From assembly GCF_023898315.1 (NCBI RefSeq), contig NC_064622.1:350777234-350841233 (forward strand): DNA of 64,000 nt. Direction: 5' to 3'. Below are positions 10,861 to 23,149 of the stretch, one piece after another. The notes below the pieces were generated by a model, which made no database searches, was not told the origin of the DNA, and was given only the letters and a program-made list of their open reading frames with translations. The stretch's first letter is position 1. Each line of letters opens with the position of its first letter. Source of the DNA: Schistocerca nitens. Its lineage: Eukaryota > Arthropoda > Insecta > Orthoptera > Acrididae. The position numbers and the translations under genes are program-made.

Positions 10861-13222
10861 TCAAATTCATTTACATGCTGATTAGTGTTTTCTGACAGTG
10901 TCAAGGCATTCTGGAGTTGCTATGTCATTTGAGAGCTCTTACTTTGTGAGTTTGGCATATTGCTGATCTTTCTGGTCATGTCAGATGCCACTGCTGTAAC
11001 TGTGTATGCCTATCTGTGAAAACTTAATTCATTACAGCTAATATGGTGGCCACCACATCCTCCAAGTGATTAATTTTTACTGGATATTAAAAGTTTCAGA
11101 AGCATAAGAGTACTGAATGTGCATTGTGTGCACCATAATGTAAATGTTGTAAATGCTGACTGCTCATTATCAGAGAAGTCATGAACTTGACAAACTGTCT
11201 GAATGAACATTGGTTAACTGCAGATTTGTTAAAAATTCGAAATAAAACTGAAAATTGTAATGTAGCTAGTGAACATTGCAGAAAAAGTAAATCCAATGAG
11301 TGATCGTTCATACATGTTAATTCTGATGTAAATTACAAAGTAAGAAAGGATTTTAAGTGATTTTGATGGCTTCTGTGTATGTCAAGTAAACCATTTAAAT
11401 TACTGTAATTTGAATGTATAAAGTCCTGGAAAAGTGACAGCTGAAAATTTATTATAGAAATTTCCCAGTTTGCTTGAATTCTACGTAAAGGAAAAAAAAA
11501 ATAGCTGCTGTCATTAAACATCAGTGACATAAGTGAAACTGTAAGGCATAAAAATTTATTGATTTAATTGAAAAAAAAAATATGGCTTCAAATCTGTAAT
11601 GCTTGGAAAAGGCATTTACACAAAGAAGTAAAATTTAACAGAGATATTGCTTGTATTTAATATATAAAGCATTATACTTAGGAATGATAACATAATGACT
11701 GAGAAATGCATATTACAACATAAACAAATCAATATTGATCAAAGTTGGTTCCTTATCATGTAGTTAACAATGTTAAGACACACTAGCATGAAAAACTGTC
11801 ATTAATGTTATTCAAATAATTATCAACTATATGGTTGCAAGTAGATTCTTACTTATTGTTCAATAGTACAGTATATTTAATATTCAAAAATAAGTAAAAT
11901 TGTTTCTTTTGGATAACTCCTTCTGTACTGTACACAAATTTTTAATCTAAAACCAGTAAAGCAGAGAAAAATGTGTTTCTTTTGTTGTTACATTTCTTGG
12001 GTAAACTTATAACCTTTCGATTTCAAATTTACATCTGAGCTAATGTTGTCATTTTACATGATATTTCAATAATACCCCAACTATCTTTTTTGTGTATGTT
12101 GAGTGCCAACCTTGGCTATTGGTAGTTTGGATTACAACCAAACTATGAGCAGAACAAGGCACCTTTCATAATAGCAGTGGTGTCATTGTGCTGACAGTGA
12201 CATTCCATTGCAAGCTTGCCACTGAGTCATTCCTTCAGATCAGATTTCTTAAATTTTGTTTCTGTGTGTATAGCAGTGTATGTTACTCTTTTCCAAGCAT
12301 AAGTTACATTCATGATAAGGTAGTACTGTATTAGTCAATATCACTATTGCTTTCAAATGAAATGTATTGTTAGCAACAATCCCATTAAAGCTTGTGACAC
12401 TAGTATTCACAAAATCTTCACACAATGACTACAAATGGTGCTTGTGTAAATCCCACACTAAATTTTAACAAGTTTCTTTTATCCAATAACAATTTTTAAA
12501 GACAAAATAATATGCTACTGAATGTCAATGAATGAAAACACGAAGAATAAATTTTCATTCAAATTTCTGTTGGCAAATGTGGCAGTCATTCTAATAACAA
12601 AAGTAGCTGAACATAGCAATTAAAGAAATAAAATTTGAATATGTAAATCCTCCTATCATATGATCTGTTGATACTTTTTACAGTATACAAAAATGGACTG
12701 TATCTTTCTGAGTTCATATACAAGATAATTTGTAAAAGGCAGTGCAATAACTTTCACACGTAAGTACAATTTTCCCCCCCATTTGGGTTTGCATCAATGC
12801 ACACAGGAATGCAGAGACTGAGAAAAAATTTCTGTACATTCTGAGTTAAATGAAGTATATTTAGAGAGGGTCTGTCTTTCTGAAACTTTTATTGTCTTGC
12901 ATGACTATAGTCATTTCTAGACTACGTACAGATGCATTGCTTTCTATATTGTTTGCCTGATGATACTGTTCCTTAGGTTTGTTATACAAATGATGGGTGA
13001 CATGATACATGTTAGAATGTTTCTTTAAAATGTAATTTCTTTGTTGGGTGCAAACTGCATGGCAATGGAAAACAGTATTTTGCAACTTGTGCTGGCTCTG
13101 TTACTGCTGTTTAATAAGCTGTCACCATCTTGGCCCATCAAGGTTGACAAGCTGTGGTGGGGGCTGTGGCTTTCAGTTATCATTGGATGTACTAGCAATG
13201 TTATTACTTATTTCCTTTTCAG

Positions 13223-13380
13223 GTTATGCTTCTGTCATTGACTGCTGGGGGAGTTGGCTTAAATCTGGTTGGCGCAAACCACCTGTTTCTCTTCGATGTT
13301 CATTGGAACCCTCAACTTGAAGCACAAGCCTGTGACAGGGTGTATCGTGTTGGCCAAAAGAAACCTGTTCACATATACAA
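13223..13380 (+). CDS. TTF2: TTF2/lodestar-like SNF2 ATPase, internal exon (motifs V and VI)
   Basis: The exon encodes motif V ([20 protein letters not shown]) followed by DVHWNP and motif VI ([19 protein letters not shown]). In SNF2 enzymes these motifs close the ATP site; the motif VI arginines, here in CDRVYRVGQ, include the arginine finger. It is 158 nt long, starts in phase 0 and ends two bases into a codon (AA), which the first G of the next exon completes as lysine. The donor is GTAAGT at 13381. No frameshift or stop interrupts it, and the motif residues are intact, consistent with a functional gene. Confidence 0.9.
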
Positions 13381-13537
13381 GTAAGTGAAATAAATTGATG
13401 TGAAATTCAGCAAAGAAATAAGTAACTATATAAAGACAGATCATAGTTTACCTAACAGAAAAGATGTTGAACAGCAGTGGACAAACCATTTGAAAACAAG
13501 TGTACATAACATGTGACACTACTAGCTACAGTACTGC

Positions 13538-13540
<3 letters not shown>

Positions 13541-13595
<55 letters not shown>
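13541..13595. repeat. (CT)n microsatellite
   Basis: About 27 CT units in the TTF2 intron between the motif V-VI exon and the Penelope unit D. Confidence 0.95.
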
Positions 13596-13601
<6 letters not shown>

Positions 13602-13807
13602 ATCCAAACAGAATAACAATTGATGAAGTACTAAATTTCAATGGGAAACAAGTGGAGAAATCAATTTGAGCTGCGCATCCTGAAATCAATAGCTGGCAGG
13701 AAGCAAAAACACAAAAAAACTTAACTGTGTTGAATGCCTGCAGGGAAACTAGTGTACTAAGAACTTATATCCCTGTTTTCTAAGGGAGCAAAAGAAATTA
13801 AAAATTT

Positions 13808-15666
13808 GACAGTATTATGAAAAGTATACTTGCTACTAGCCACATAATGGAGATGCTGAGTCGCAGATAGACACAACAAAAAAGACTGTCATCAAGTAAG
13901 CTTTTGGCCAAAAAGGCCTTCAGCAGAAATACACAAAACACACACAAACAGTCTCTGGCTGCAGAGGCGAGACTGGTAGCAGCGCATAATGGAAGAAGCA
14001 ATTTGGTGGTGGTGGTTAAGGGGGAATGGGGCAAGGAGGGGGAAGGATAGCAGGATGGGGGTGGGAGACAGTCAAGTGGTGCTTGTGGGAGCATACAGGA
14101 ACTGGGGGAGGATAGAGCAGCTGGCTGCAATCAGTAGGTTAGAAGAAGGGGCAGCAGAAAAGGAGAGAAGTAGAAACACTGTGGGTGTGTTGATGGGACG
14201 GAGGACTGTTTAGCACTGGAATGGGAACAAGAAAAGGGCTGGGTGGGTAAGGACAAGGACAATGACTAATTAAGGCTAAGGCCAGGAGTGTTATCGGACT
14301 GTACGATAGATTGCAGGGAGAGTTCCCACCTGTGTAATTCAGAAAATCTGGTGTTGGTGGCAAGGATCCAGATGGCACAGGCTGTGTAGCAGTCGTTGAA
14401 ATGAAGTATGTCAGGTTGGGCAGTGTGCTCAGCAGCTGGGCAACTGGGTGGTCCAGCTGTTTCTGTTTGTCAGTGGCCCTTCATGCGGATAGCCAGCTTG
14501 TTGGTTGTCATGCCCACATAGAATGCAGCAGTGTGGTTGTAGATTACCTTGTAGATCACATGACTGGAGTATGTGGCGATGGGAGGATAGGATGCATGTG
14601 ACATGTCTTGCATCTATGTCTATTACAGCGATATGAAGCAAGGGACTGGGAGCAGGGGTTGTTTAGGGATGAACAAGGATGTTGTGTAGGGCAGCAGAAT
14701 ACCACTGTGGGAGGAGTGGGAAGGATAGTGGCCATGTCATTCGTCTTATTGTGCCCTCCTACCCACTATCCTTCCCAACCCTTCCACAGTGGCATTTCAT
14801 CGCCCACCGAACCCACACAACGTCTTTGTCCATTCCTACACAACCCCTGCTCCCAACCCCCTTCCCTCATGGCTCTTACCCATGTAATAGTCCTAGATGC
14901 AAGACCTGTCCCATACATCCTCCCACCACCACTGTCACCACCACACCACCACCACCACCACCTCCTCCTCCTCCTCCTCCTCCTCCTCCTACTCCAGTTC
15001 TGTCACACAAGCATCACATATCCTATCAAAGGGAGAGCTATCTGCGAAACCAGTCATGTGATCTACAAGCTAAGCTCCAACCACTATGCTGCATGACAAC
15101 CAACAAGCTGTCTGTCTGCATGAATAGCCACTGACGAACTGTGACCAAGAAACATTGGACCACCCAGTTGCCCAGCTGCTGAGCACGCTGCCCAACCTGA
15201 CGTTTCCATTTCAGTGACTGCTTCACAGCTTCTGCCTCCTGGATCCTTCCCACCACCTCATCCACCTTTTCTGAATTTGCAGATGGGAGCTCTCCCTCCA
15301 ATATATCCTACGTTCCTGTAACCCTTCTGTCTTCAACCTTAGTTAGTCATTGTCCTTACCCACCTAGCCCTTTCCCTGTTCCCATTCCGGCACTACACTG
15401 CCCACTGCCCTCTATCCACCAGCACACCCACAGTCATTTCTGCTGTCCCCTGCCCTCCATCTAACCTCCCAACTGCAGTCCCCAATCTCTGTATGCTCCC
15501 ACAAGCAGGACTTCACTGTCCTCCACCCTCACCCCCTACCCTGCTATCCCTTCCCCTCCCTACCTCAGCTTGCTCCTTACCCCCAACACCCAGATACTTG
15601 TCCTGTTGTGCAGTGCTGCTCACAGTCTGGTGCCAGCAGCCAGAGACTGAGGTGAGGTGTGTGTGT

Positions 15667-15707
<41 letters not shown>

Positions 15708-15881
15708 AGCGCTCGCGCATGTATGTTGTCTATTTCCAATGAAGCCCTTTTTGGCCGAAAGTGTTCGAGCTGACAGTCTTTTCATTGTGCCTATCTGCAG
15801 TTCAGCATCTCCGCTATATGGTGAGTAGCAACTATCCTTTTAATAATATTGCATTATTCCATCCTGGATTTTCCATTGTTA
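13808..15881. mobile_element. Palindromic Penelope unit D (inverted pair) with 13 bp flanking repeat
   Basis: The left arm (- strand) and right arm (+ strand) are imperfect reverse complements meeting near 14745. Each carries a GIY-YIG remnant: on the - strand SSHVIYKVIYNHTAAFYVG and MTTNKLAIRMKGH near 14600-14480, and on the + strand CETSHVIYKLSSNHY near 15040. Each ends in the same tail (for example CAGCATCTCC and GAGTAGCAAC at 15804-15830). Flanks are AAATTAAAAATTT (13795-13807) and AAATTAAAATTTT (15882-15894), 12 of 13 identical. The right arm has CAC/CTC runs (14940-14992) and a GT run (15657-15707). Confidence 0.7.
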
Positions 15882-17195
15882 AAATTAAAATTTTCCTCTT
15901 TTATACACACACAAGACTCACATGGTGGATTTAAGTAATGAACAACTTTCTTTATAATTGTCAGTGCTCAACATGTAAATTGATGCCACTTTATTTGTGA
16001 GGAAAAACTTTTTTTTAAGGTGGCTTGCATGAAATGCTGGTATCCTCTGTTGAGCTCTTTAGTCTTGGAGTGACTCAATGCACATTCTTAGACACTGTGG
16101 AATGCAGCACTCCCTTGAAATGTCTGTCACACTGTGCACTATAAGGATGGCATTTATCAAAAAAATATCAAAAAGACACCATCACTAAGCATGTCTAGCA
16201 CGTTAGTTTTGGTTTCTGATGAATTTACATCGTTTTCAGCATGTACAATGTAAACATTGTGATCTTTGCTGCTAACCAGGTACTTGTGACATAAATTTTA
16301 CACATATTATCATCTTATAAGACGTTAAAGCAATTCCTGACATGAACATTCATGGTTTTCTGTACTTTCCTATATTTGTTCTAAAGCAAAACCTAACATG
16401 AAAGTAGAATATTGGAAAACTGTCGCAAGTTTGTTGCTTCCTGTTCTGGAAGTGTTGCTAAAAACTAAAAAAGCTTACATGAAAATGGAAGAGTGGAGGA
16501 TTTTGCTTCATTTTTTGAAGCACCAAACTGAATGCGCCAGGGTTTTCTTGAAAGTTATGAGCAAGTTAAATCGCATGGGCAGCGTACTGTCTTGATCATA
16601 ACTGAACAGGGACACAATTGTCTGTTATAAAGTTTGGAATTTTGATCCACTGTCTTACGGTCAGTTATTGATCAACTCCTTTCAGGTATAATATCCATAA
16701 CCACTTTTTAACACACAATCCTACTGTAATGGTATATTTAAAGCAATGGTCTGTATATTTCCTACAACTGCAACATTTAAATCTGTGTTTCAAAACAACT
16801 AATACTTGTCTTTTGTGAATACCATCAGAGAATGTTTTGTGTTTGATAAGTTTTTGTGTTTCTCAATTTCTTGATGGCATCAAAACTCACAAAGTGGGGA
16901 AGTTTGCTTGTGAGGCATGGTCACAACTTTACGTTTATTGTTCCTTCCGACTATTATAAATAGTTACCTTATACGAATCATATGCCACATCTGCTACTAT
17001 TACCAAACTGGTGCAACATACATCAGTGGAAATTAACATTTCTGAGGCAGCAAAATAATCAAGGCAGATGACTTGTGTCTGCCCTACACAGTTACCAACT
17101 GAAAATTCCTCATTGTACTTACTGACAATACCCAGCAATATACTGTCTACATTTTAGGTTTAATAACCGAGATTTAATTTTATTTGTGATGATCT

Positions 17196-18298
17196 TATAT
17201 CATCAGGGTTGCCACAAGTTCTTGAAATCAGGGAATTTGATAAGTGCCAGGGAAATTTGGGGGGAAAAAAGCACTGGAAAAATCTTGTTTTTTTTTGTCT
17301 CAGTAGATGAACTGGTTTGTTTACTGAATGTCGTGCATTGTCGCTGGCTGGGCGCAGTTGAGTACATGCAATGCTTCCTTGCTCCCTCATTCTTACTGCT
17401 TCTCCCGCTCCTACCATTTCCCTCAGCTTGCAGTCAGTGCTGCCACCACTTCTTGCCGCTAGCCTAGCAGCTGCTGACAGGAGGCAGGGAAGCATGAAGA
17501 GCGGTTTGTTTTGATCTGATTCTCAGAGACTATTGACGCAGCAGCCAGAGATGGTGGTCATGTGTGCAGGAGTTGTGCCTGAGTGATTGTGTGAATGCAC
17601 GTGCGCTCTCGTTTTCTGATGAAGGCTATGGCCAAACATTTAGTTGTGAGAGTTTGATTGTCTTTTCTACATGCCCGTATGCAGCTCATTGATGAGCTTC
17701 ATGCTGAGTTGCTACCTATCCTCATTAGTATTGATTCTCAGAGTATTCGTGCAAGTTATTGTTGTGTGGATTGACCACTGTGGTCTCATTTCATCAACAT
17801 GGTGCCTGTGACACGTAAATAGCTGGCTACATGAGTGGACTTCCACGAAGGGCCACAACCGCAGGCCATTTCTGCAGGTATCTTTAACGGATCATGTCTG
17901 CCAATCTGAAGACCATCCTTTCCCACTGATGTGCAGGCCCTGCCCATCAGATCTAGTCTCACCGATCTGCCCGCAGGCCAGATCTGTTTGTGTGTGCTGT
18001 AATGTGTCACATTTTCATCATGGACCCAGGACTATGGTGCTTCTTGGCAAGCCAGAGGCCACGGGCGATTGATTTCAAGAATTGCGACTGTCTCACTGCA
18101 AATACATTGTACAGTGCAGTTGAGATTTTTGCTCAAATGTTTACAAATATTGAAGTCCCTACATATTTTGTCAACTTATTTCTTTACTCACCCTTACGAT
18201 CTCAAAATTTGTTAGGAAAAATGCTAAAACTTCTCTGGAAATAAAGGAAATACCGGGGAATACCACTTGGGGAAACTTGTGACAACCCTGTATATCTT
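17196..18298. mobile_element. Non-autonomous hAT-type element with 8 bp target duplication
   Basis: The element itself spans 17204-18290. It begins CAGGGTTGCCACAAGTT and ends with the near-complement AACTTGTGACAACCCTG. It is flanked by TATATCAT (17196-17203) and TATATCTT (18291-18298), matching at 7 of 8. An 8 bp duplication and CAGGG termini are typical of hAT elements. The 1.09 kb interior shows no hAT transposase, so it would depend on an enzyme supplied elsewhere. A small ORF at 17160-17495 on the - strand is not recognisable. Confidence 0.65.
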
Positions 18299-18449
18299 CC
18301 CATAGGTGAAAAATTATTTTCATGCTTAGTTTTTTGGTATGCAATTAAGTATGAAAATGCAGAATAGTGGTGGTAAGAAACAGAAAGACTAAAGAGAAAT
18401 TCCGAATATCATCTGTAATTAAGTGCAAAACTACTGTCATAAAGCAATT

Positions 18450-18957
18450 AGTATAGTGAAACTTCCTGGCAGATGAAAACTGTGTGCCAGATTGAGACTC
18501 AAACTCTGGTCTAGTGCCTTTCACAGGCAAGAGCACTTTCCCGTGGAAGGCAAGGGTCGTGACTTTGTATCAGTCGAGCACACAGTTTTAATCTGCCAGG
18601 ATGTTGCATATCGGTGCACACTCTGCTGCAGACTGAAAATTTCACTTTGGAAACATCCGCCAGGTTGTGGCGAAGCCGTGACTTCACAGTATCCTTTCTT
18701 CCAGGAGTGCTAGTCTTTCAAGTTCTGCAGGAGAGCTTCTGTGAAGTTTGGAATATAGGAAATAAGGTACTGGCAGAAGTAAAGCTGTGAGGGCAGGTCG
18801 AGAGTTGTACTTGGGTAGCTCAGTCCATAGAGTACTTTCCTACAAAAGGCAAAGGTCCCTACTTCGTCTTGATCTGGAACACAGTTTTAATCTGCCAGGA
18901 AGATTCATATCAGCGCACACTCTGCTGCGTAGTAAAAATTTCATTATGGAATTAGTA
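18450..18957. repeat. Inverted repeat with degenerate tRNA-like units
   Basis: The segment 18457-18535 matches the reverse complement of about 18815-18905; both include the block CTTCCTGGCAGAT or its complement. A third, direct copy of the outer block lies at 18560-18660. The right arm resembles a tRNA gene (GGGTAGCTCAGTCCATAGAG as an A-box-like start, then a degenerate B box near 18865), with several changes that should abolish tRNA function. I recall this as an abundant orthopteran repeat, which is memory rather than a search result. Confidence 0.5.
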
Positions 18958-19339
18958 TCATAACCTACAAGCTCTGTCTGACTGAAATGGTTAACAGGAT
19001 CTTAACATGAGAAAATAAGCCAGTGAATCTGCAATAGATTTCACTCAAAAAGTCAAGAAATGTATGAAGATGAAATATTAAGTTGCACAGTAATCCTGTT
19101 ATATACTATGAAGAAATTCTTATAATTTGAATGCTGTTAAGTGAAGAAGTGGGAAAACTCTGTGTATAAATGCAAAACATCGTTACTTCCACGTATCGTG
19201 AATTGCCTCTTCCGATGCAAGTATATGTGCTTTAATGTCAAAACTATTTGCATTAAAAATGAAACTATTGCTGCAGACCTGTTCTTAAACTGTTACAAAC
19301 TGAACCAGATTGATCATTCACACTTTGAAGTCATTAAAT

Positions 19340-19575
19340 ACTCAAAATACTGCCTACCCAAAAGCTCAATACTACAGAAATTTCTGTCCTACCCAAATGC
19401 CCTATCTTCAGCCTCACAAGCAAGTTTAAATCATGTTGGAGTCATCAAAGACTTACTCTCCTTCTCCTGATCTCTATAGTGGAAGCACTTTTTTACCACC
19501 AATCCCTCCAGCCAACACCAAACATTCAAGTTGGAAAGCCCCCGACCACCATCAAAATCACCACCTTTCTAACAG
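19340..19575 (+). mobile_element. Short Penelope-like N-terminal fragment
   Basis: The + strand reads SLNHVGVIKDLLSFS followed by WKHFFTTNPS in a shifted frame. This parallels the N-terminal part of element B (KFNHAGLVKDLL, CKHFFAANPS). No RT or endonuclease part is attached, so it is a small truncated relic in the second TTF2 intron. Confidence 0.45.
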
Positions 19576-20365
19576 TCAGCACTAAGGCTTCACACATAGC
19601 ATGACAACCTTTTACATTTATATGTTGAATCATTTAAAAAATTATGCAGATTTTGCCAAAAATAGGTGCTGCATTTTGAGGTCCCTACTAATAATGTGTG
19701 TTAAGCCTAATGTAGTGGTTGGCATTAAGCAAAAGGAGAAAAGATTGAAGGCTGGTGATGATACGTAGCTCACTTCTTGAGTTTCAGTAAATGGGCCATC
19801 AAATGTTATATCCCCATTTAACCAGTTGACTACTAGCTCCCATGACTACAGAGAGGTTTGGGATTTAACATTGGATGTGTTGTATCACTGTTGATCAGGG
19901 ACTACACACTTCGGCAGTCAAATGCAGGTGATGAAAATTGCTTCCAACAAGATTAGTTCTAGGTCAAATACAGACACAGTATTGTACAGTAATGCCCATG
20001 CATTAAAATAAGGAAACCCCATTGTGTATGATAATAAGAAATGTTGTTGTTAACTCACTAAATAAATGAATCATTTTTAAAAAAAATTCTGGATGATAAA
20101 TTTCAGGGAAATTATGAAAACCTCTTTGCATTTCAGTTTCCTGTTGCTATGGTATGTTTCCAGCTACCAACATTTCTTGGAACTTATGTAAAGTAGATTC
20201 TTTATGAATATCTGGTCCTGTAAATTTAAATTCAACATGTGTACGTCTTTTAGGTTTCCATTTGCAATACTTTTCAGCTGTATAAATTAAATGCAAAACT
20301 TGCAGGGTTTAATTCATATAGTGTAACTTGATTTCAGTGCACTAATATCTCTTTTTTTTCTGTAG

Positions 20366-20513
20366 GTTCTTTTGTGAGGAAACAATAGAAGCAAGAATAA
20401 AGAAAATGCAAGATAATAAATTAGCTCTAGCATCCGAAGTGTTAACTGGTGCCAAACAAAGGCGCAAAGAAAAATTGTCACTGGATGACCTCAGAGTGCT
20501 GTTTGGCTTTTGA
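20366..20513 (+). CDS. TTF2: TTF2/lodestar-like SNF2 ATPase, terminal exon and stop
   Basis: The last exon begins by completing the split lysine and reads FFCEETIEARIKKMQDNK, then LASEVLTGAK, and ends in LSLDDLRVLFGF before TGA at 20511-20513. The pattern of a lysine-rich helix, a VLTGAK or VLSG element and a final L.DLR.LFG is, as I recall, characteristic of TTF2/lodestar C termini. It is the main reason for choosing TTF2 over other SNF2 families. All three exons are free of stops, so this end of the gene appears intact. Confidence 0.9.
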
Positions 20514-20800
20514 CTTGGTGAATGTTCCTTTCTTTTTTGTTGATATTGTATCACAACCATAGACAACAAACAAGATCTCACTATGGAATTCAGATTTTGA
20601 ATATCAACAGTCACCTGTGAAGAGTGACATGTATTAAGTTCTGTACAAAAGAAATCTCATTGTGTTGTCACTTCTATGTACTATCTCTTATTCTCTGATT
20701 GTTGTTTTAGTCAGCAATCAAATTGACATATTTTATGTAATTTGAATGATACACATTGTATATATTGTAAAAAAAGCTGTCTAATTTTAATATTAAAAAA
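20514..20800 (+). other. TTF2 3' untranslated region with ATTAAA poly(A) signal
   Basis: An AT-rich stretch without coding potential follows the TTF2 stop codon. A variant polyadenylation hexamer ATTAAA lies at 20792-20797, about 280 bp after the stop, and a T-rich segment follows it. I found no earlier AATAAA. The exact cleavage site cannot be seen from sequence alone. Confidence 0.5.
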
Positions 20801-21600
20801 TCTGTGAGTTTTTACTTTTATAATTTGATTACTACCAACCTTCGTGTCTCTTCCTATGTAAATGAATAGTATTGCTGGTTGGTAGAAAGTACATATGTTG
20901 AGCAATGTCTTTTGTTGCAGCCACGAATGGTATGCATGTCTTGCTGGTCTAGGGTGTCATTAGGTATCACATTCTGTTGCTGTGGCTCCAGATGATAGAT
21001 ACTCCAAACAGCAAGCAAAAACATTGATGATCTTGACAGACCTGGTGGTACAGCTCCAAAAGTACATTGTTGGACAGTGGTTACCCATTTGTTGCAAGAA
21101 AACTTCAAAACTTTTTTTTGCAGTGTAGATACTACCTGTTCTTGGACTGTATATTTTCTTTGTTAACAGTCACCTCATGATGATTTCTAGATATCCAAAA
21201 CAACTGAAATTTAAACTCTGAGTAGTTTGGTCAGATGCTTTTCGTCTGTAAGCCAGCATAACAACATTCCTCTTTCTGTGTTTTGTGTTTACCATCTACA
21301 TTGCTCATCCAATTTTTAATTAATTCGTTACACAAGTTAATGGCATTCTTGGCTTTATAGCACAGAATAGGATCCTCATTATCACATGATATGTCATATA
21401 CAATCGTTTGATTGAAATATTGGTGTCTCCTCAATATATACAGCTGTAAGAGTAGTTTGAGGAAAGTAATGAGACTGGCAACACTGTGAGTGATCTGGCA
21501 ATGCTGTGTTGTTCTACTTGTGTAGACCAACATGTTAATCCCTTCCAGATGTTCAGTCCATTTCAGTTCTGTACAACTATCACATGATTTTTGAGAGCGT
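20801..21600. other. Intergenic sequence downstream of TTF2, nothing assigned
   Basis: No conserved ORF, RNA gene or repeat family could be recognised here. A stretch near 21411-21530 may be the outer part of the adjacent mariner relic, but no terminal repeat was defined. Confidence 0.5.
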
Positions 21601-21636
21601 CGTCAGTGAAGTTGTGTTTTTGTTGTATGTTACAAA

Positions 21637-22211
21637 ATGGAACAGCAGAATTTAGAGCAACATTATGCCATCAGGTTTTGTGTTCAACTTGGGGAATCCA
21701 AGAGTGCAACCATGTTGAAACAGACCTACGGAGAACATTCCTTATCATTTTTGGAAGGCCGAGAACGTATTGAAGATGAATCTCACTTAGAGAGACATTA
21801 AACTTCAAAAACTGATGAAAATGTTGAACTTGTGCATGCTCTTATGAGATCAGTCAACGTTTAACTGGAAAGATGATGGGTGACCTGTTAAACACTGAGC
21901 AGGAGGACAATCAAAGAAGCATATATGTTGATCATCTTGAGAGGACTATCAATGACCGTGAACAACTTCATTTGACCAGAGCCCTTGCGACTTTTTTTCC
22001 CAAAAATTGAAAAATGTAAAAAAAGATGTTATATTGGGCCTCTGGAGAACATTCAGAAGAATGACTGACAAATTAAAGGCCCTACCAACTGAAGCCTTTC
22101 AGCACTGCTACCAAGACTAGGAACGACGACTGCCAGTGTATAGCTGCTGAAGGGAACTATTGTGAAGGGGACAATATTTTTTATTTTAAGAACATCATCT
22201 ATATCCCATGA
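21637..22211 (+). pseudogene. mariner-type transposase relic with central deletion
   Basis: The ATG at 21637 opens EQQNLEQHYAIRFCVQLGES with KSATMLKQTYGEHS, a mariner-type helix-turn-helix N terminus. A shift and a stop follow, then TSKTDENVELVHALMRS. After a gap, about 21985-22170 encodes the usual C-terminal end (KALPTEAFQHCYQD, EGNYCEGDNI). The catalytic DDD core is missing, so it is an internally deleted copy. Terminal inverted repeats were not resolved. Confidence 0.6.
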
Positions 22212-23147
22212 GCTGCACTGGAATTGTTTTATTTGTCAAAACCAAGTTTCAGGTTATAACCCTTCATCATTGGCATGTGATACAGAGGAACAAACAACTG
22301 TATGTACATCAATTTCTACAAAACTATAACTGTACATATAATAGCAGTAACATAAGTGCACTTACATTATGCACCTCTGTAGCGGTGACACGCATTCAGT
22401 TAATACGATCAAATCTGAAATATGTCCTATAACAGAGACAGTTTTTCATGTCTGTAACTGCTGTAAAATTTTAGGCAGTGGCAATTCTAAATAGTGTTTG
22501 ACACACCTGACATAAAGAGTAAACACCAAGCTGACAGGTCAAGGAGTCTACATTCCCTGTCGTTTGTTATTTCTAAGATCATATTTATATATATATAAGT
22601 GACGTGCATTCATATAATTACAAAAATTACAATTGTTGACAATTGGCATATGAAGGCAGAATATACAATAGGTATAAAACTGCAAACTAATCCAACCTAT
22701 CGCACTAAATAAGACCATTTTACATGCAGCACATGGACACCAAGCTAAAATTACTCAGCTCTAAAACTGTTGAAATTTTGTATATACATTTTATTCTATA
22801 ACACTGTTTGTTCATTAAGTATTTTTATGTTGTGTGGTTGTTTTGTCATATGGGTGTATATTTCAGTTTCTTCTAGAACATTTAATAATCTACCTTTTTT
22901 TTTTTTTTTTTTTGCTTTATGGAGAATGGTGGTGTTTATATTTATGTCATTAGCAGAATTCTTGTATTCTTACTAACATTAGTGGTTGACAGGTTAATCA
23001 AATACCCTTTACACAAGAGGAATACTATTTTCAGAATTTTGTTTAAAATCCGAACACCACCACATGAGCTTTCGATTTTTAGAATTTTATTAATTTCAGT
23101 GAAGGATGCTTGAAGTTCTGTGGCATGACATTTTTTAATATTTTATA
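22212..23147. other. Unassigned AT-rich sequence with poly(T) run
   Basis: No coding region or repeat family was recognised. A 23 bp T run lies at 22891-22913 and a short (AT)n stretch near 22580. Confidence 0.5.
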
Positions 23148-23149
23148 TA

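Larger units (their letters stand above)
442..13222 (+). other. TTF2 intron of 12.8 kb filled with transposons
   Basis: The intron begins GTATAA at 442 and ends with a pyrimidine tract and AG at 13221-13222. It contains a long-TIR DNA transposon, three Penelope-like sequences and several dinucleotide runs, described separately. Positions 10861-13222 are AT-rich and show no coding region, repeat family or structured element that I recognise. No additional TTF2 exon is needed, because the flanking exons join in phase and continue the SNF2 motif order. Confidence 0.8.
13381..20365 (+). other. TTF2 intron of 7.0 kb
   Basis: This intron runs from GTAAGT to a T-rich tract and AG at 20364-20365. 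It contains a CT run, a palindromic Penelope unit, an hAT-type element, a tRNA-like inverted repeat and a short Penelope fragment. The stretches 15895-17195 and 19600-20340 hold nothing I can assign. Confidence 0.85.

Noticed and set aside
14608-15134. Two overlapping + strand frames with proline and leucine runs
   Set aside because: They result from CAC/CTC triplet runs inside the Penelope unit. Only the GIY-YIG pieces are meaningful.
18811-18900. Possible tRNA gene
   Set aside because: The A and B boxes are degenerate and the sequence is repeated within one locus in inverted form. It fits a repeat unit better than a working tRNA.
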